A stretch of DNA of 64,000 nucleotides from Homalodisca vitripennis (GCF_021130785.1 NW_025777538.1:1-64000), one strand, 5' to 3'; counted from the first letter of the stretch, positions 23,301 to 37,888 are shown. Translations and numbers: made by a program. The notes: a model not told the origin generated them from the letters alone.

Positions 23301-26300
23301 ATTTCTGTTGTCAATTTTGAGTTTGCCCTATTCCTACGATTAAGAATACAAGTTTAAAAATTACACATGTATGGGAATTGCAATTTACTCCGGGTTTATG
23401 CAATAGTTGTTTTAGCCTTCTTTAGCAGTCCAAGAGAATATGTATAGCCTATAAATCCATACATACACTGGTCTTTTTAATACTCACTAATTTTCTAGTT
23501 AAAGTTAAATAGTCTCTTTATATCCTCATTACAGTCCTCTCCAAGCACTGCCCTCTCAGTACTTGCTAAAATATGTATTTAAACGTTTATGTTTACAAGA
23601 TGATATAAACATATATTTATAGTATATTATAATATGTCGTGTAAATTGAGAGAGAAATACCTTTCAAATTTCTAATTGGAATTTATTTCTATCACTCTTC
23701 ATGATGCTGAATGTTGATGTGGCTATCTCTTGATGCCAATTGTTTCATGATATGAGTAACCGTTTGAACGTATATAACGCATACATGATTATTTTTCCTG
23801 TATGTGTTTTATAATAGTTATATAAAATATAAAATAGTTCGCTAAACATATTTATGTATTTATATGGTTTAGAAGGTCTGAAAAGATACTCCAACAAATC
23901 CAGTCGTCACATTCCACAATCACAGTAACACAGAAGATAAGGCACTCGTTACCGGCCGCGGGAGATGATGGCGCGGGTAACGATCTGCTACCGGACATAT
24001 GACTGTACTCACGGCCCTCTATTAGTCTTTGTTCCGTTTCTTACAATTCAGCGTAGTTTGGGAGATGTAGAAAAAACTTTCTTCAGCTCAAATACGTGAC
24101 CATATAAAGTTCACAGTTTTGGATATAAGTTCTACTGTACATTGTAGATGATGATGTAAACAAGCAAGATTAGATCGTGTTAATACATACTCCTAATTTG
24201 ATAAAATGTATTATTAAACGTAATTTTTGTTTTCTAATTTTTTACAAAAACCTTTTTTGCTGCTTGGTTAGATTGTTCGTAATTAAAAGTTATTTACTGA
24301 AATATATCTATATGGTATAGAAAAACATAAATATTTTATATATAAAATAATAATATTTTGTAAAACAGGTAATATTAAGCAACAATTATATACACTCCAC
24401 ATTACTGTAACTTATACTAATTATATTTAACAAATACTTTATTGATTCATTTACTTGGATGTTGGATTATTGAGAGTTAAAAATCGATCATTTATATTAA
24501 ATAGACAAAAATGAATGAACGTTTAAAGCAGATTATAAATAAGAACCAGAAACCTATATAAACATGTTTTATTGACCTCTATTTTCCCTTTACTAATTTC
24601 TTAAAAACATTTCTACACATTTTGCAAGAAATACGATGGAAACTTTGTAAATTAAATCTCAATAACCTATATCCACTTCCGTGATAAATCGAACTTTTGT
24701 CATTTCCTTTGGATGCACATCTATATGTTGAATTTTTTTATCGTAAGTAACCTTAATTTATCAAATCATTGTCCTTAAGTTTGAATACTATTAACATATA
24801 AATCGAAGTTTCAGATTATTACCGCAGAGAATTGAACTACAGTACCGTATCTGAAATTCTTAAAAACCCTTCAAATTACCACCACCGACACTTTTTTTGT
24901 CGCTAGTGTTAAACCACCTCTCTATCCTTAGTTTTATTTGTACGTTACCGTGATTCAAGCGAATTTAAGTTGTGAATATAATATCAGTAAATTATTTTCG
25001 TTAAACAATAAGATGTGACACTATTCTATGCAAAATTGCGATGGCAAAACGGAAAACACTTTAAGTTATCAAGATAAACTTAAACTTATAGAGACGTTAA
25101 ACGCCAGGAATAAGAAGAAAGTGACACTGTAAAGGTTCTTTGTATAGCAGCGAAAAATCTCATGAAAATCGTGATAAATTATTCTTAAAAAGTCTTTTTT
25201 ATTATTTAGTAATACACCGAACTGTGCCGATTTAACTGTCTTTGTCACAGTATAATAGATAACAGAACAACATTAGTCACCTGTGACTATTAAAGTATGC
25301 ACCAATCAACCTTGTAATATCAAACCTTATTATAACGAATATATCAAAGTATTGTATTTATACTTGGGTTTCCATATATAGAGATTCCACTAAGTGAAAA
25401 ATATATAATTCCAGTGCTTCATTAATGAAAACATTTCCCCCTCAATAAAAGATCAACGTTTCATCATTTTTGATTTTAATTAAACATTTGTTACCAAAAT
25501 ACATGGATATCCATATTTCATTTAAAAAACAATAATATTTAAATTAAGAAAATAGTAATATTTATTAAAACGGGCAGTAGATTTTCGGTAAGAAGTTACT
25601 TCTCGTCTAAAAAATCTACTTTTCTTTTTTTCTTTTCGATTTTTAAAACGATATTTAAATTTAATTACTAAACTAAATTCAATTCTAGTAAAATTAAAAT
25701 TTTTCATATTGTTTACTAAATAAGTAAATAACCCCTTTTATTGTTCAATGGTACGATGGAAAATGTTTTGTATAGAACATATATGTTTGTCCTGACAGTT
25801 TTATAGAGTTTCTAATTGCCCGGCAGAGTTAAGATATTGTTCAAATATTTCCCCTTAAATATTAGCACTAACTTATACAAATTTTAAAATTGTACTAACT
25901 CGATGAAAAACTTTTAATTAATAATTATATACGCATCGAATATTTGTAAGTTATATTATACTAATCATATTTATTAAATTGTATTATTGATTATGTATTT
26001 GACTGCAGTAAAATTGAGATGTAAAAATAGATAACGTATGAGTATATTGAATAGTCACTAATATATAACCGTTATAAACCAGACTTGTGATAAACTACAA
26101 TTTCACCAGGGATATATAGGAATTATTGCTGTGCTGGGTTATAAATATGACCATAAAGCATATTGCAAACACATGAGAAACTATCCAATAATTCAGTATT
26201 GTTCAGCTGAAGAGAAGTATGTAGGCCTATGACAACTCCAAATCCTACTTACAATAAATAATTTAAAACAGTGTTTTTCCATTCCTTTTGTAGTTTGATT

Positions 26301-27743
26301 GTACAATAAGTATTTCATTATCATCTCTCAGAAATTCCTAATGTCATTTTAATGCCACTTTACGTTTTTAATATTGTGACACGCGTTAGACATAACCTTC
26401 CTACGTCATAACATTACGAGCTTATATTACTAAAATGATACCTCTAAGACAACAGATAAATTACAAAATAAAACCGCTATTTTCACTGTTGAAAATATCC
26501 TTTTCAAAATTTTAAAACGAAAAATTAGACACATTTGGAATGGTGAAGCAGATGCTGTCATAGAGGTGGCGTGGATGGTGGTCTGTGCCTATGATGCTGT
26601 CGTAATGAAAGGGTTGCGCTGAACAGAGCTCGCGAGGAGGAGGAACCCTCCAGAAAAATAGGCAGCTGATGTAAACAACCCACTCAAGGAGATGGTCCGT
26701 GGAGGAAACACTATCTCGATACTATGGAGGAACAGCTACGGCTAAAGGCCTCTCCTTTGAAATAACAAGTCACAAGCTGTAACGTGGGAAAGAAAACAAG
26801 GCCATTATGGAAGAGACCGATGGTTTTAGTCAGCGAGAGTCCGACACGTAGAGCATGGGAACTAGATTGTCACGTTCCATTGGCTATCAGTGCATAATCT
26901 ATTTGCCCTAAAATTTTCAGGAAAAAAACACACAACATAATATAAAACATCAAACTGCAAAGTTCTGAAAATTTATGAAGTACTAACAAGCAGTAATAGA
27001 GTTTTAATATACGTTTTCACTATGGGCGTTTAGGACCATTATAATACGTGCAATGTTACAACTGATGCGTTTTTACATCTCAAACCATATACTTTTGAAC
27101 AACATACATATACATCCTTTAGTGGCTGAAGTTTTTCAATTGTCACCACCAATCTTAAATATTCAAAGGCTGCATATTCAGTGTAGCGGGTAGGACAGTT
27201 GTCGGTACCTATAAAGGGTTAATTAGATAAATGTTTGGCTCTCAATGCCCACAGTTTAGTCTCAATGCCTAATTCACAAAATACCATACTAAAATATCTG
27301 GCCTTACTGAAAGTTTTTACACAAAACGATCTAATAAACATATTTTCACACTATAGTGAAGTTTTACTACCAGGGAGGTTTACTCCAGACCAAGTTTTGC
27401 GTAGGACAATTCACAAAATATCATGACTATAAGCTATATCTCAAACACATCCTGATAGGATGTTGCTTATCTCTGCCTTAACCTAACTACCAAAACACCT
27501 TTACGAATTCCTTTTGTCATACGGAGCACTATTATCCATCCTAATCTCTGCATGTACTCTATATTTTAAGTAATATACTTTCGTAGTAAACCTTTAGTTA
27601 CTGTAATTTATAAAAGTACACGGCTCATACTGGAACTTATCTAGACTTTGTCCATAACGTTCAGTAACGTAAAACTTATAAGACCATATATCAGTTTGTT
27701 CCTGATATAGCTCTCTGAGTAATATACTTCGCTAACACTCAGC
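20358..27743. other. Non-coding AT-rich sequence with two GC-richer patches
   Basis: No gene supported. A minus-strand open frame at 21295-21549 is AT-rich and unrecognised. GC-richer patches at about 23940-24010 (with an inverted CGTTACC/GGTAACG) and about 26520-26890 stand out and could be exons, promoter regions or old element fragments, but nothing identifies them. Confidence 0.5.
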
Positions 27744-27747
27744 TATA

Positions 27748-27800
<53 letters not shown>
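27744..27800. repeat. (TA)n microsatellite
   Basis: About 57 bases of TA. Flanked by short inverted sequence ACTCAGCTA / TAGCTGAGT (27736-27745 and 27812-27820). Confidence 0.95.
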
Positions 27801-27802
<2 letters not shown>

Positions 27803-28199
27803 TCATGGGAATTAGCTGAGTTATATATATACTAGCAGACCCGACAGACGTTGTCCTGTACACACGTTTTAAACTTTGATTAATCTGTAACAATCTGCGC
27901 TGTTTTGATAAAAATGTCTATTAAAAAGTTATTACAATATCTAACTTCATCACATGTACATTTAGTCACACTTTGACCAACCGATAGTGTGTGAGTATAA
28001 CATGAGTGATGTGAAATGTAGAGGATGTTTTAAATTAAAACTTACTTAATCTGAAGGTAAAAAAGTTGAAACAAACTATTTTATAACAGGTATATTTTTT
28101 CTATTTACAACTTAATTTATCGTAATGCCATTGAATGTACAATATTTTTTGTTAATCCTTCAGGAGTATACACAAACAAATTAGATGATTTTCCGATAG

Positions 28200-28660
28200 G
28201 GCTGAAGTATAATAAGTGACCTCCATCACAATCGAATTATTAATATTTCTGAGTAGCCTATATAACTACTATCCGAATTAGATTATAGTTATGTAAAGGC
28301 TGAAATATAATAAGCAGCCACCATCACAATCGCATTATTGATATTTCTGAATAGTCTATCTAAACTACCGAATTTCATTACAGTTATTTAAAATTACAGT
28401 ATAGTATCAGAACTGGCCAACAGAAATTTAATTTATCTAAAATACTAAATAAGTATTCCGTATAGGGCTGAAGTATAATAAGTGGCCACCATCACAATCG
28501 AATTATAGATATTTCTGAATAGCCTAACTAAACTACTAAAACGACGAACTGAATTAGATTATAGTTATTTAAAGGCTGAATTACAACAAGCGGCCAACAT
28601 CGCAATCAAATTATTGATATTTCTAATTAGCCTATCTAAACTACCGAATTTCATTATCTT
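28200..28660 (+). repeat. Four head-to-tail copies of module A
   Basis: Copies start near 28200, 28298, 28464 and 28574; each begins like GGCTGAA and runs through CACAATC and a CTATCTAAACTAC-like block. Copies 1 and 3 continue with GAATTAGATTATAG, copies 2 and 4 with GAATTTCATTA, so the duplicated unit is a two-copy dimer. The same dimer is seen again at 29288-29530. Confidence 0.8.
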
Positions 28661-28665
28661 TATAT

Positions 28666-28905
28666 TTATATTTCTTGTGTGCGTGTGTATGGAGCTGAAC
28701 TCCTCCTAAATGGGTGGACCATCTTGGAATGTTTTACATTGTATCCAGCAGAATGCGCTACGATCACAGTTTCAAATGTTTTCTATTTTAATTCCAGGTT
28801 TTCCTGACAGTTTGTGCTGTTATCAAATATGTGTGTTGTTTTGTAACATCGTGTGATTATTGTGTGAGTGCTAATTGTAATATCACATTAATAGAGATTG
28901 AAGAT
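28666..28905 (-). repeat. Inverted copy of the repeat's right edge plus the ~180-bp module
   Basis: 28666-28720 is the complement of about 31979-32032. It leads into 28727-28905, the complement of 29575-29755 and, less exactly, of 30205-30500 and 31540-31672. This shows that at least one copy is inserted or inverted relative to the others. Confidence 0.8.
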
Positions 28906-30989
28906 GTTTGAAGTACATAAAAAACTATAGTTATTTATTGAAGTTATTGAACTAATTTTGAAAATTTATTGAACGAAGTGAGTAATTGGTCGCATAACCT
29001 AAGTAGCATACAAATCAAAAGGTTGTGTTTCTATGTGTGAATAACTATTGTTAACAGTTTGGTCACATAAGTTCAAATTAAGTAGCATATAAATCACATG
29101 ATTGAATAACTATTCGTCCTCTTCCAAGAAGACGTGGCATTTTTCTGTAAAAATAAAATTCTGTATAATAGTACACAATGAGAATGAGTAACTTATTGAA
29201 TATGTAATTTTAATTAAGTAACTTCTAGATAAAAATGTATAACAACGTAGACTACGGTATCTAAAATACTAAATAAGTATTCCCTATAGGTCTGAAGTAC
29301 AATAAGTGGCCACCACCACAATCAAATTATTGATATATCTGAATAGCCTATCTAAACTACTAAAATGACGATCCGAATTAGATTATAGTTATTTAAAGGC
29401 TGAATTATAATAAGCGGCCACCATCACAATCAACTTATTGATATTTCTGATTAGTCTATCTAAACTACTGAATTTCATTATAGTTATTTAAAATTACAGT
29501 ATAGTATCAGAACTGGCCAACAGAATTTAATTTTAAACCAATTCCTACATTATTAACAATATTTATTGACACATGTGATTCTCTATTAATTTAATATTAC
29601 AATTAGCACTCATACAAAAATTACACGATGATACAAAACAACACACAAATTTGATAGCAGCACAAACTGTTGGGAAAACCTGGAATTAAAATAGAAAAAC
29701 ATTTGAAACTGCGATCGTAGCGCATTCTGCTGGATCCAATTTAAAACATACCAAGATAAAAAACAATTTATTTACAAACAAAAAATTATCTGATCAATCG
29801 CTGCACACTTAATATTTACGAATTTCAGTTAAAAGTGTATTTTACTAAAACTTTCAATTTTATATCTGGATAACCTATATTGATATTCCTAATTAGCCTA
29901 TCTAAACTACCGAATTTCATTATAGTTATTTAAAATTACAGTATAGTATCAGAACTGGCCAACAGAATTTAATTTAAATCCAATTCCTACACTATTAACA
30001 ATAGTTTATTCACACATGTGATTTGTATGCTACTTAATTTGAACTTATCTGACCAACTTTGACTGCAGATTAAAAATGTAAATTACAACAAATTATTTTA
30101 AATCCATTAGTTTAAAACTTTTTCTAAAATGTTAACAATAGTTATTCACACATAGAAACACAACCTTTTGATTTGTATGCTACTTAGGTTATTTGAGGTA
30201 ATGCGACCAATAATCTCTATTAATGTACTATTACAATTTTAGCACTCTCACAATAATTACACGATGTTTTATTTTTTATTTTCTTCTTTTTGCCTGTTGG
30301 CTGGCCTTTATAAACTTATAACGCGGCCATGTAGTACACTTTTTATAACTTCATTCTATTATATTTTAATGTTATTTGCCGTATTTACTTTTGAAACTAC
30401 AAAACAACACACACACATTGATAGCAGCACAAAATGTCGGGAAAACCTGGAATTAAAATAGAGAAACATTTGAAACTGCGATCGTAGCGCATTCTTCCAA
30501 GATCAACACTTAATATTTACTAAGAATTTCAGTTAAAAGCTAAAACTTCCAATTTTATATCTGGATAATCTCTATCCTCCAAAGTGACTACAGAATATAT
30601 TGAAATAAGAAGTGGTGTTATTTTTATATGTTTATGCTTACTCTATGCTTTTAAGACTATAATTGATTAAACGTATGGCTGTGTTGTAATATTATAATGT
30701 TTACATAGAACAATTGGTGAAAATTTAACTTTGCAATCTGCATTAGACTACTGATCAAGCACTTTATAATAACATAATATAAATGTAAACAAATGTTTCT
30801 GCCTCTTTGGTGAACTTCAGCTGGAAATATTCACAGCTGTTAAGTATTAGTTCACTTTGTATTACGTGTCGTAGCGCAGTCTGTCAGATCCAATATAAAA
30901 CACTCCAACATCAACAACAATTTATAATTAAAAATTTAATTTAATTTGACCGAATAAATAACTATAATGAAATTCAGTAGTTTGGATAG

Positions 30990-31147
30990 GCTATTCAGAA
31001 ATATCAGTAATTCGATTGTGATGGAGGCCACTTATTATACTTCAGCCCTATCAGAAAACCATCTAATTTGTTTATGTACACTCCTGAAGGATTAACAAAA
31101 AATATTGTACATTCAATAGCATTACGATAAATTAAGTTGTAAATTTA
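30990..31147 (-). repeat. Inverted copy of module A with its upstream sequence
   Basis: Complement of about 28108-28260, including ACAACTTAATTTATCG and the GGCTGAAGTATAATAAGTG start. Together with the left copy it makes a large inverted pair about 2.7 kb apart. Confidence 0.78.
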
Positions 31148-32026
31148 AAAAAATATACTTGTTATAAAATTAGTAATTTAAAATTACAGTATAGTATCGA
31201 AATTGGCCAACAGAATTTAATTTAAAACCAATTCCTACACTATTAACAATAAGTAGTTATTCACACATGTGATTTGTATGCTACTTAATTTGAACTTATG
31301 TGACCAATTCTTACTGCAGATTAAAAAATGCAAATTGCAACAAATTATTTTAAATCCAATTAGTTTAAAACTTGATTATCTAAATTGTTAACAATATTCA
31401 CACATAGAAACACAACCTTTTGATTTGTATGCTACTTAGGTTATTTGAGGTATGCGACCAATATACTCACTTCAATAAATTTGCAAAATGAGTTCAATAA
31501 CTTTAATAAATAACTATAGTTTTTTATGCACTTCAAACATCTTCAATCTCTATTAATGTATTATAACAATTAGCACTCACACAATAATTACAGAATGTTA
31601 CAAAACAACACACAAATTTGATAGCAGCACAAACTGTCAGGAAAACCAGGAATTAAAATAGAAAAACATTATGGCTGTGTTGTAATATTATAATGTTTAC
31701 GTAGAACAATTGGTGAAACTTCATCTTTGCAATCTGCATTACACTACTGATCAAGCACTTTACAACCTGAATATATTCACAGCTGTTAAGTATCAGTTCA
31801 CTTTGTAATACGTGTCGTTCGTAGCGCAGTCTGGCGGATCCAATGTAAAACACTCCAACATCAACAACAACTTATTATTAAAAAAATTAATTAAATAAAC
31901 TATTTAAATTGGACCGAATTGTGAATCTAAACCATTCTCGGATCCACCTGAAGACACACAAAAAGTTTCATTAAAATCGGTCCACCCGTTTAGGAGGAGT
32001 TCATTAACATACACACGCACACAAGA

Positions 32027-32054
32027 AATATATATATATATATATATATATATA
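32027..32054. repeat. (TA)n microsatellite at the right edge of the compound repeat
   Basis: Directly follows the ACACAAGAAA edge. An AT run at this edge is also seen next to the inverted edge at 28660-28668, so the run probably came with the element. Confidence 0.92.
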
Positions 32055-35000
32055 CCGTTATCAAACCCAATGTTACCTATGTATAAGTGAAGTTTATAGA
32101 AAAATGTTAGGTCTATAAACTAATATGTTCTCGAGATTTCCTGCAAAAGATAGACAAAAGAGAAATTTTCCCAGCCTCTGAGTGTTAGACTCAGCTAATC
32201 TACCCACTACCAAATTCTTCAGGTTATGACGCAATGTGAAATTTTTCTGCAGATAAGTGACAAACTGATACAAAACTATTCCGACAAAAAACGGATCTCT
32301 AGCGCCTACTCAGAAATGCAATTACGAAAGTTGTTGTTTTATCTAACAGAGTTTCTGACAGCCTCTCAATCTTAAACTCCCTTACATTAACTATTCAATT
32401 TCCTTCAAGGAAAAGCTCAAGACAATATTTATCAAATTTACAAGTATAACTGAAGTTTTTTTATTGGTTTTCCCAATGTGATATCGCAAAAATTAATTGA
32501 AAACACCGTGATTTTAATGAGTGATAATGTGTCCCCAGAACATATCCTCAGGCATCTTTTAAAGTTTGCTTTAAAATAAACCTGATGACTTTTTGGACTG
32601 ATTAAAACTTTAAGTAGTATGAAAATAAAACTTTGACTTACATTAATAAATATGATTATGTACGGCAAACATTTAATATATTTTTGTAGCATTCCACAGC
32701 AAGCGTGAGTTTTTGAAGTATAATAAAGTTTTTTAATGTGTGTGAAGAGCTTCATGCTTCCTTAATATATGCGTTGTATGAAATAATGAGATAAAAATAA
32801 AACAATATCAAAAGTAAAAACTAGAATTTACTTTACATTTTTAAAACATAGTCGGTTTAGTAAATCTTGTACAGGAACTACGCTTAAAAATTTACAATCA
32901 AATCTCCATTATAAATTAAGATAAATGTTTGAACACATATTAGCTTTCGGAAGTTAAAGCTGCTTAATTCAAATCTTCTTCCTAGGCAATGTCACTCATA
33001 CAGTTAGTCTGGGACTGACAGAGACTAGATCATATTAAATAGACTAAGTGCAGCTATACGTGTTGCTCATCAACGCAGCTAATTAAAATTGAAGTAAAGC
33101 AATTTGGACTGATATACAGTATAAAGTTAAAACAATGTAACTTTCATTAAAATGCATCTCGAAAGAATAAATTACTAATATAAAGCTTACGATTTGCTAT
33201 CAATAATGTACATGTATATTTAAAGATTCAAGGGGTCTCATATGTTGACTATTGGATGGGTAAAGGTGTAATAAATTGTAAATAAGTGACAAGCAACAAA
33301 GCAGTTTATTATACTATTGCGTAACCCTTTGATTGCAAGACCTTTCTAAAAGTAAATTGCTCCTTAAGGGTTTTATCTACCATGCACAAGGAGTGTATGC
33401 AGATAATATTCCTGATATAACCACCTGAGTACGCCAGCTGATTGGATCGAGTGCCTTAATCAGTACCTCATTACTGATCTGGGCCATATCTCACTACCAT
33501 TCATGTTCAGGTTCACTACTATTACAGGTGGCTATCGTGTAGTTTCACAACACAGTTGATGTAGCAGTGACGCCCAATTGTGTATACTCGAATAGTGATA
33601 AAATTAAATATGTTCTGCAAAAAAATTAAACATTTACTATTTTAGTAGATTACGATATTTTTTACCATAATTGTTCCATCTCCGTTGATCTTGGATCTCG
33701 TTGAAGATCTAAACAAACACAGTTAGATTGACTTAGTACGACAATAGATTAAATATATAGTAAACGGACTTAGTAAGAAATATTATACCAAAAAGAAAAC
33801 GTTTGTAAGATATGAAACCCACTTCATCGTAAAATATTATTCAATAAAATAAAATGTTTGTAATTGAAAATAATTATAATTTTTTATAATTATCGAATGG
33901 ATAGAACTCTGAGGAAAATTAATTCAATATTTTCAAGAAAATGTATAAATATTATAAAGAATTGGAATAATATTTTAAAGCCTCTTCATGGCATCTTTGT
34001 ATCCATGTCAAAACAAACGTTTTAAATATGTAATACACCAATGGATGTATTATTTACACTAATGTATCTCATTACCATCACTTTCTTATACATTTTCTTT
34101 CTATTGCTCTGTTTTACCTACAAGTTAGTCCTAAGACTAGTCTAACACATTCTTCAACCACTTCGATCAACCACATGCAGGTTGCTTTAAGCTGTGATTA
34201 TGTTCATTCTAATATGTTTTAAAATGTGCTCAAATACCATAATTTCTTATTTAATTTCGCTATAAAGTGTTTGAAAATAGTTTATCCTATTCCGTTTTTG
34301 CTCACAATAATATTACTTGCATTTGAAGAAATAGTTACAAAACAATAAGCTTGATGACAAAAAAATAAATATATCGACCCTTACTTTAGGAACACTGACA
34401 TGATTTGATATTATACCACTGGCATAATCACTGCTACAAAATTTGAAACACGAACCTGTCATAAATATTACGCAAATAATGATTTACTTTAAACAAGTTT
34501 TTTTATTTGTACCTTCTGGCTTAGTTGCTTCATCAAGCTGAGCAAATTTTTCCCAGGGTAATTCAGTGAAACGAAATACTACTGGAGAAAATGATCAAAT
34601 GAGGCGTATTAAAATTTTATTACTTAACCTTTGTTGCACCTGAGATTACCAAACCTGTAACAGAGGCCGAAGCTGAGATCGTATCACCTCTTGTGTGTGG
34701 ATACACTGGAACTCATCAGTTAGCACTTCACTGAGTTAAACGAGACCAAGGCGTGACTGTGGATTAATGGACAGGGCTTGGAGAGAAAAGACTGGGTTAG
34801 CGTTTTGGTCCCAGAGCGCACGAACAGACAGATTCATACTAGTTTTCATCTCTCGTCGAGTCAGATGAAAAGCTGCTCAGTTCCAAAAGGACACTCCTCA
34901 CATAGTAGATTCAATACAAGTTCTATCTCTATTCGTATATAGAATAGATCTATGGAAGAGACATTATATTTTCTCTCAAAAACGTATTACTATTTCTACT

Positions 35001-37888
35001 CAAACGCTTTATCTGGGCTGTTGATTTACTGTTCTTGAACAGCTCATAATTTAAAGCTCTTGACCATATTACTTATAATTAGTAACATAGAATCAAGACT
35101 CCCTTAAAGAAATGCGGTTACTATATTAGAAGTCAAATACTATATAGAAAAATAATGATTCATTATGAAAATTTTAAATCTTTACTATTATTTTAATATT
35201 ATTATTGTGTGTAATCTTTTTTCCCTTGTAAACAACATAACCTGGCATTAAGAATATAAGTAGTTAAATGGCAAGAGGGCATTGCTACCCACATTACAGA
35301 CACACCAAAGTTTAAGCGTGGGGAAATCGACGGATTAATAGATGCCACATTGGCCACACTTTAGTGAATAATTGTGAAACATGCTACGAAACATAAGTCA
35401 TTATCAGATTTAATTGTATTAGTAGTACAGGAGATAAATCGTTTATACGGACGAGGTTTAATGAGGTTTGGGAGATTATTGAAGTTAGTTCTGAGGTAAT
35501 ACTAGGGCTACGTCACGTGATTTCACGCTACACAGAGGCAATAAGAGAGCTATTTTTTCCGTACCTCATTTTATTGCACTCTATTAGTTATCTCTTATGT
35601 AATTTTTGCAATTACTAAGCTAAGTTTCTAAGCTATTAGTTATTAATTTTTTTTCAGTTTTACTTGTTTATGTACATTTAATTTAAGAAAGAAATATATA
35701 AACATAAGTGGCATAAGTAAAACCCATATTAGAAATACCTTCACTAAATGTAAACCTATTGAATGCTATAAAAAGTACAAATCAATCTTTAATAATTTTA
35801 TTGTCAATAATAATTACTAAAATTTATTTAATAAGTTCTCCGTAGTGAAACCCATTAAGTAAATAAAAGGGAAATATAAGCTGTAGTAACGGCTTATAAT
35901 CAGGGGTATTTACACAATTTTATGTTCATTGTTATAGATTACTGATTAATAACTGTAGAAGGATTTGGAACTGTATATTACATCATATTAATCCAATTAC
36001 CAGTAAAACAAATCAGGAACTTATAAAATTATGAGTAGGAGTTTAAAAATATTCATAAGGAAGTTACTGGTCTACATTGTACAAAATACAGAAGGAATCC
36101 ATTAGAATAACGCGTTAGTAACTCATAATAAGCCAAGAGCCTGATGATATAATCTCAAGCAGGATACCGGTGGACAATGTCAAACTGTAGAAAGAATCCA
36201 TGCAAACACTCATTAGTTGTACACAATAGATCGAGAGCCTGGCGTGGTACTGAGTAGGTGTTACTCAACAGCGAGTTACACTGCTGCATTGTGAAACTGT
36301 ACGAGACGTACGTAATGCAATCCCCTAATTAATTAGTTTGATTACAGTTTTATGAGGAGAATAAGCAATAGCCTCTCGTACTGGACATGAAGTGATTTAA
36401 TTTTTTACGTAATGAGCATTAATCAACATAATACTACACAACAAAAGATTTATAGAACCATAAAGACTCAATAGCCTCAAACAAATTACACTATTGTATC
36501 ACTACCAATAGTCAATATAATACAACAGACATGAGTGTGGCAGTGTAATAAAGAGGAGAGACACAATTGCCTTAGGCACGTTACAATGTTACATAACTAC
36601 CAACATACCAGGAGCTTTTCAGTTTAATATTGTGTATCCACTCATTATCCTCACGTAATGTAAAATGCTACAAAAAGCCTAGTATATTTTTCAGCATAAT
36701 GAAGAAGAGTAATATAATATTTTTAGATACAATTAAGATATTTATTTTAGGTTAAATAACTAATATTTAAATTCTCTTCTGATCCTTCCAACATAAAACC
36801 AATCACTGTGATGGTTTAAAAATGTTCAATACCATAAGGTATATCTTTAAAATTTAAAAGGTTATTTCAACTAGAATATATCAATGAGTAAATCTCTACA
36901 ACTCACTGAAACAGTTATCGTAGTTTAATTAGTGCATATTTTAATGTAGAAACTACAAACTTACTTACTTACTTGATACTTGGTGGCTACGGTTTTTTGT
37001 TTTGTACAAAGTATCGGTTTACCAAAACAATCGTGATAACAACAGTGAGAAAGCTCTTTTGGACCAAATTTACTTTTACATATCAATACGTTTTATACCT
37101 TACAAATTATTACCATTATTTAACTTTGATTATCTGTGAAAGCCTTTCAGATTGCACAATGTATTTTTGTTTTGGCTTCCATATCTCAAAGCTTGTCACC
37201 ATAATAAGCCGCGGCTACAAATAAACGAGCTAATATTAAAAATCTTTATGAGCAATAAATCTAGTAAGATGCAAATACATGGGTTGCCATTGCCGTATAA
37301 TCCTATTATATTACAGTGCAGTGTATCTTGGAACACAGTGGAAGATATATTGGTTTACTTTCTACTACTCTGCTCAATTTGTGGCTACAACAGATCAAAA
37401 CAAGATTTGCTGTATTACGTGTATTAAAACTACCACTTATTTGATCTAATAGGAGTTTTACATAAAATTATAGAGAACTTATAATATTGTTATGTATTTA
37501 TAATAATATCTTTTACTGCTGATACAACATTTTAGTTGTGAAACTATGTTTGAATATACTTTAAAATGTACTTAATCCTAATACATTCCGGAATGACAGA
37601 GTAACAATATAATGCGCAGTAGGGTGTTTTGAACAAGAAATGTTCTAAAATTTTAAATTATGTATGACATGCGGGTTTTAATCACGTCTAAACAAATAAA
37701 TTGTTATAGCACCAGTTGTCAATTGTGTACAGTAAATCTGACAATAGTAACCATTTTTAAGAATCTCTCACTTACACAATATATTTTAACTAGAGTAAAA
37801 CCATAGAACACTGATTTGTTCTTGATAAGTTCTTCTACTATTTTTCTACTTCACTCATATTATAGGTAACTTACAATAAAATGAATAT
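32055..37888. other. Non-coding AT-rich sequence
   Basis: No gene supported. A GC-richer patch at about 34640-34890 has a short plus-strand open frame that I do not recognise. Around 36070-36640 there are degenerate repeats with a period of roughly 95-115 bases (for example AGAAGGAATCCAT and AGAAAGAATCCAT 98 bases apart). Otherwise nothing recognisable. Confidence 0.5.

Larger units (their letters stand above)
27831..32032. repeat. Compound repeat of direct and inverted modules (non-autonomous element family)
   Basis: Left edge motif ACTAGCAGACCCGACAGACG; right edge (31921-32032) ends in CGGTCCACCCGTTTAGGAGG and ACACACGCACACAAG, then TA repeats. Edges of this kind recur in many insect repeats. 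Inside, a few modules occur over and over: module A (GGCTGAA..ATAATAAG..GGCCACCATCACAATC) about six times forward and once inverted; ATTACAGTATAGTATC-AGAACTGGCCAACAG at 28391, 29491, 29933 and 31180; and a ~180-bp module with GCGCATTC in both orientations. No protein is encoded. Probably several nested or rearranged copies of one non-autonomous element; its class is unknown. Confidence 0.8.

Noticed and set aside
32438..32755. Minus-strand open frame of 105 codons
   Set aside because: AT-rich, hydrophobic by composition only, and without recognisable motifs.
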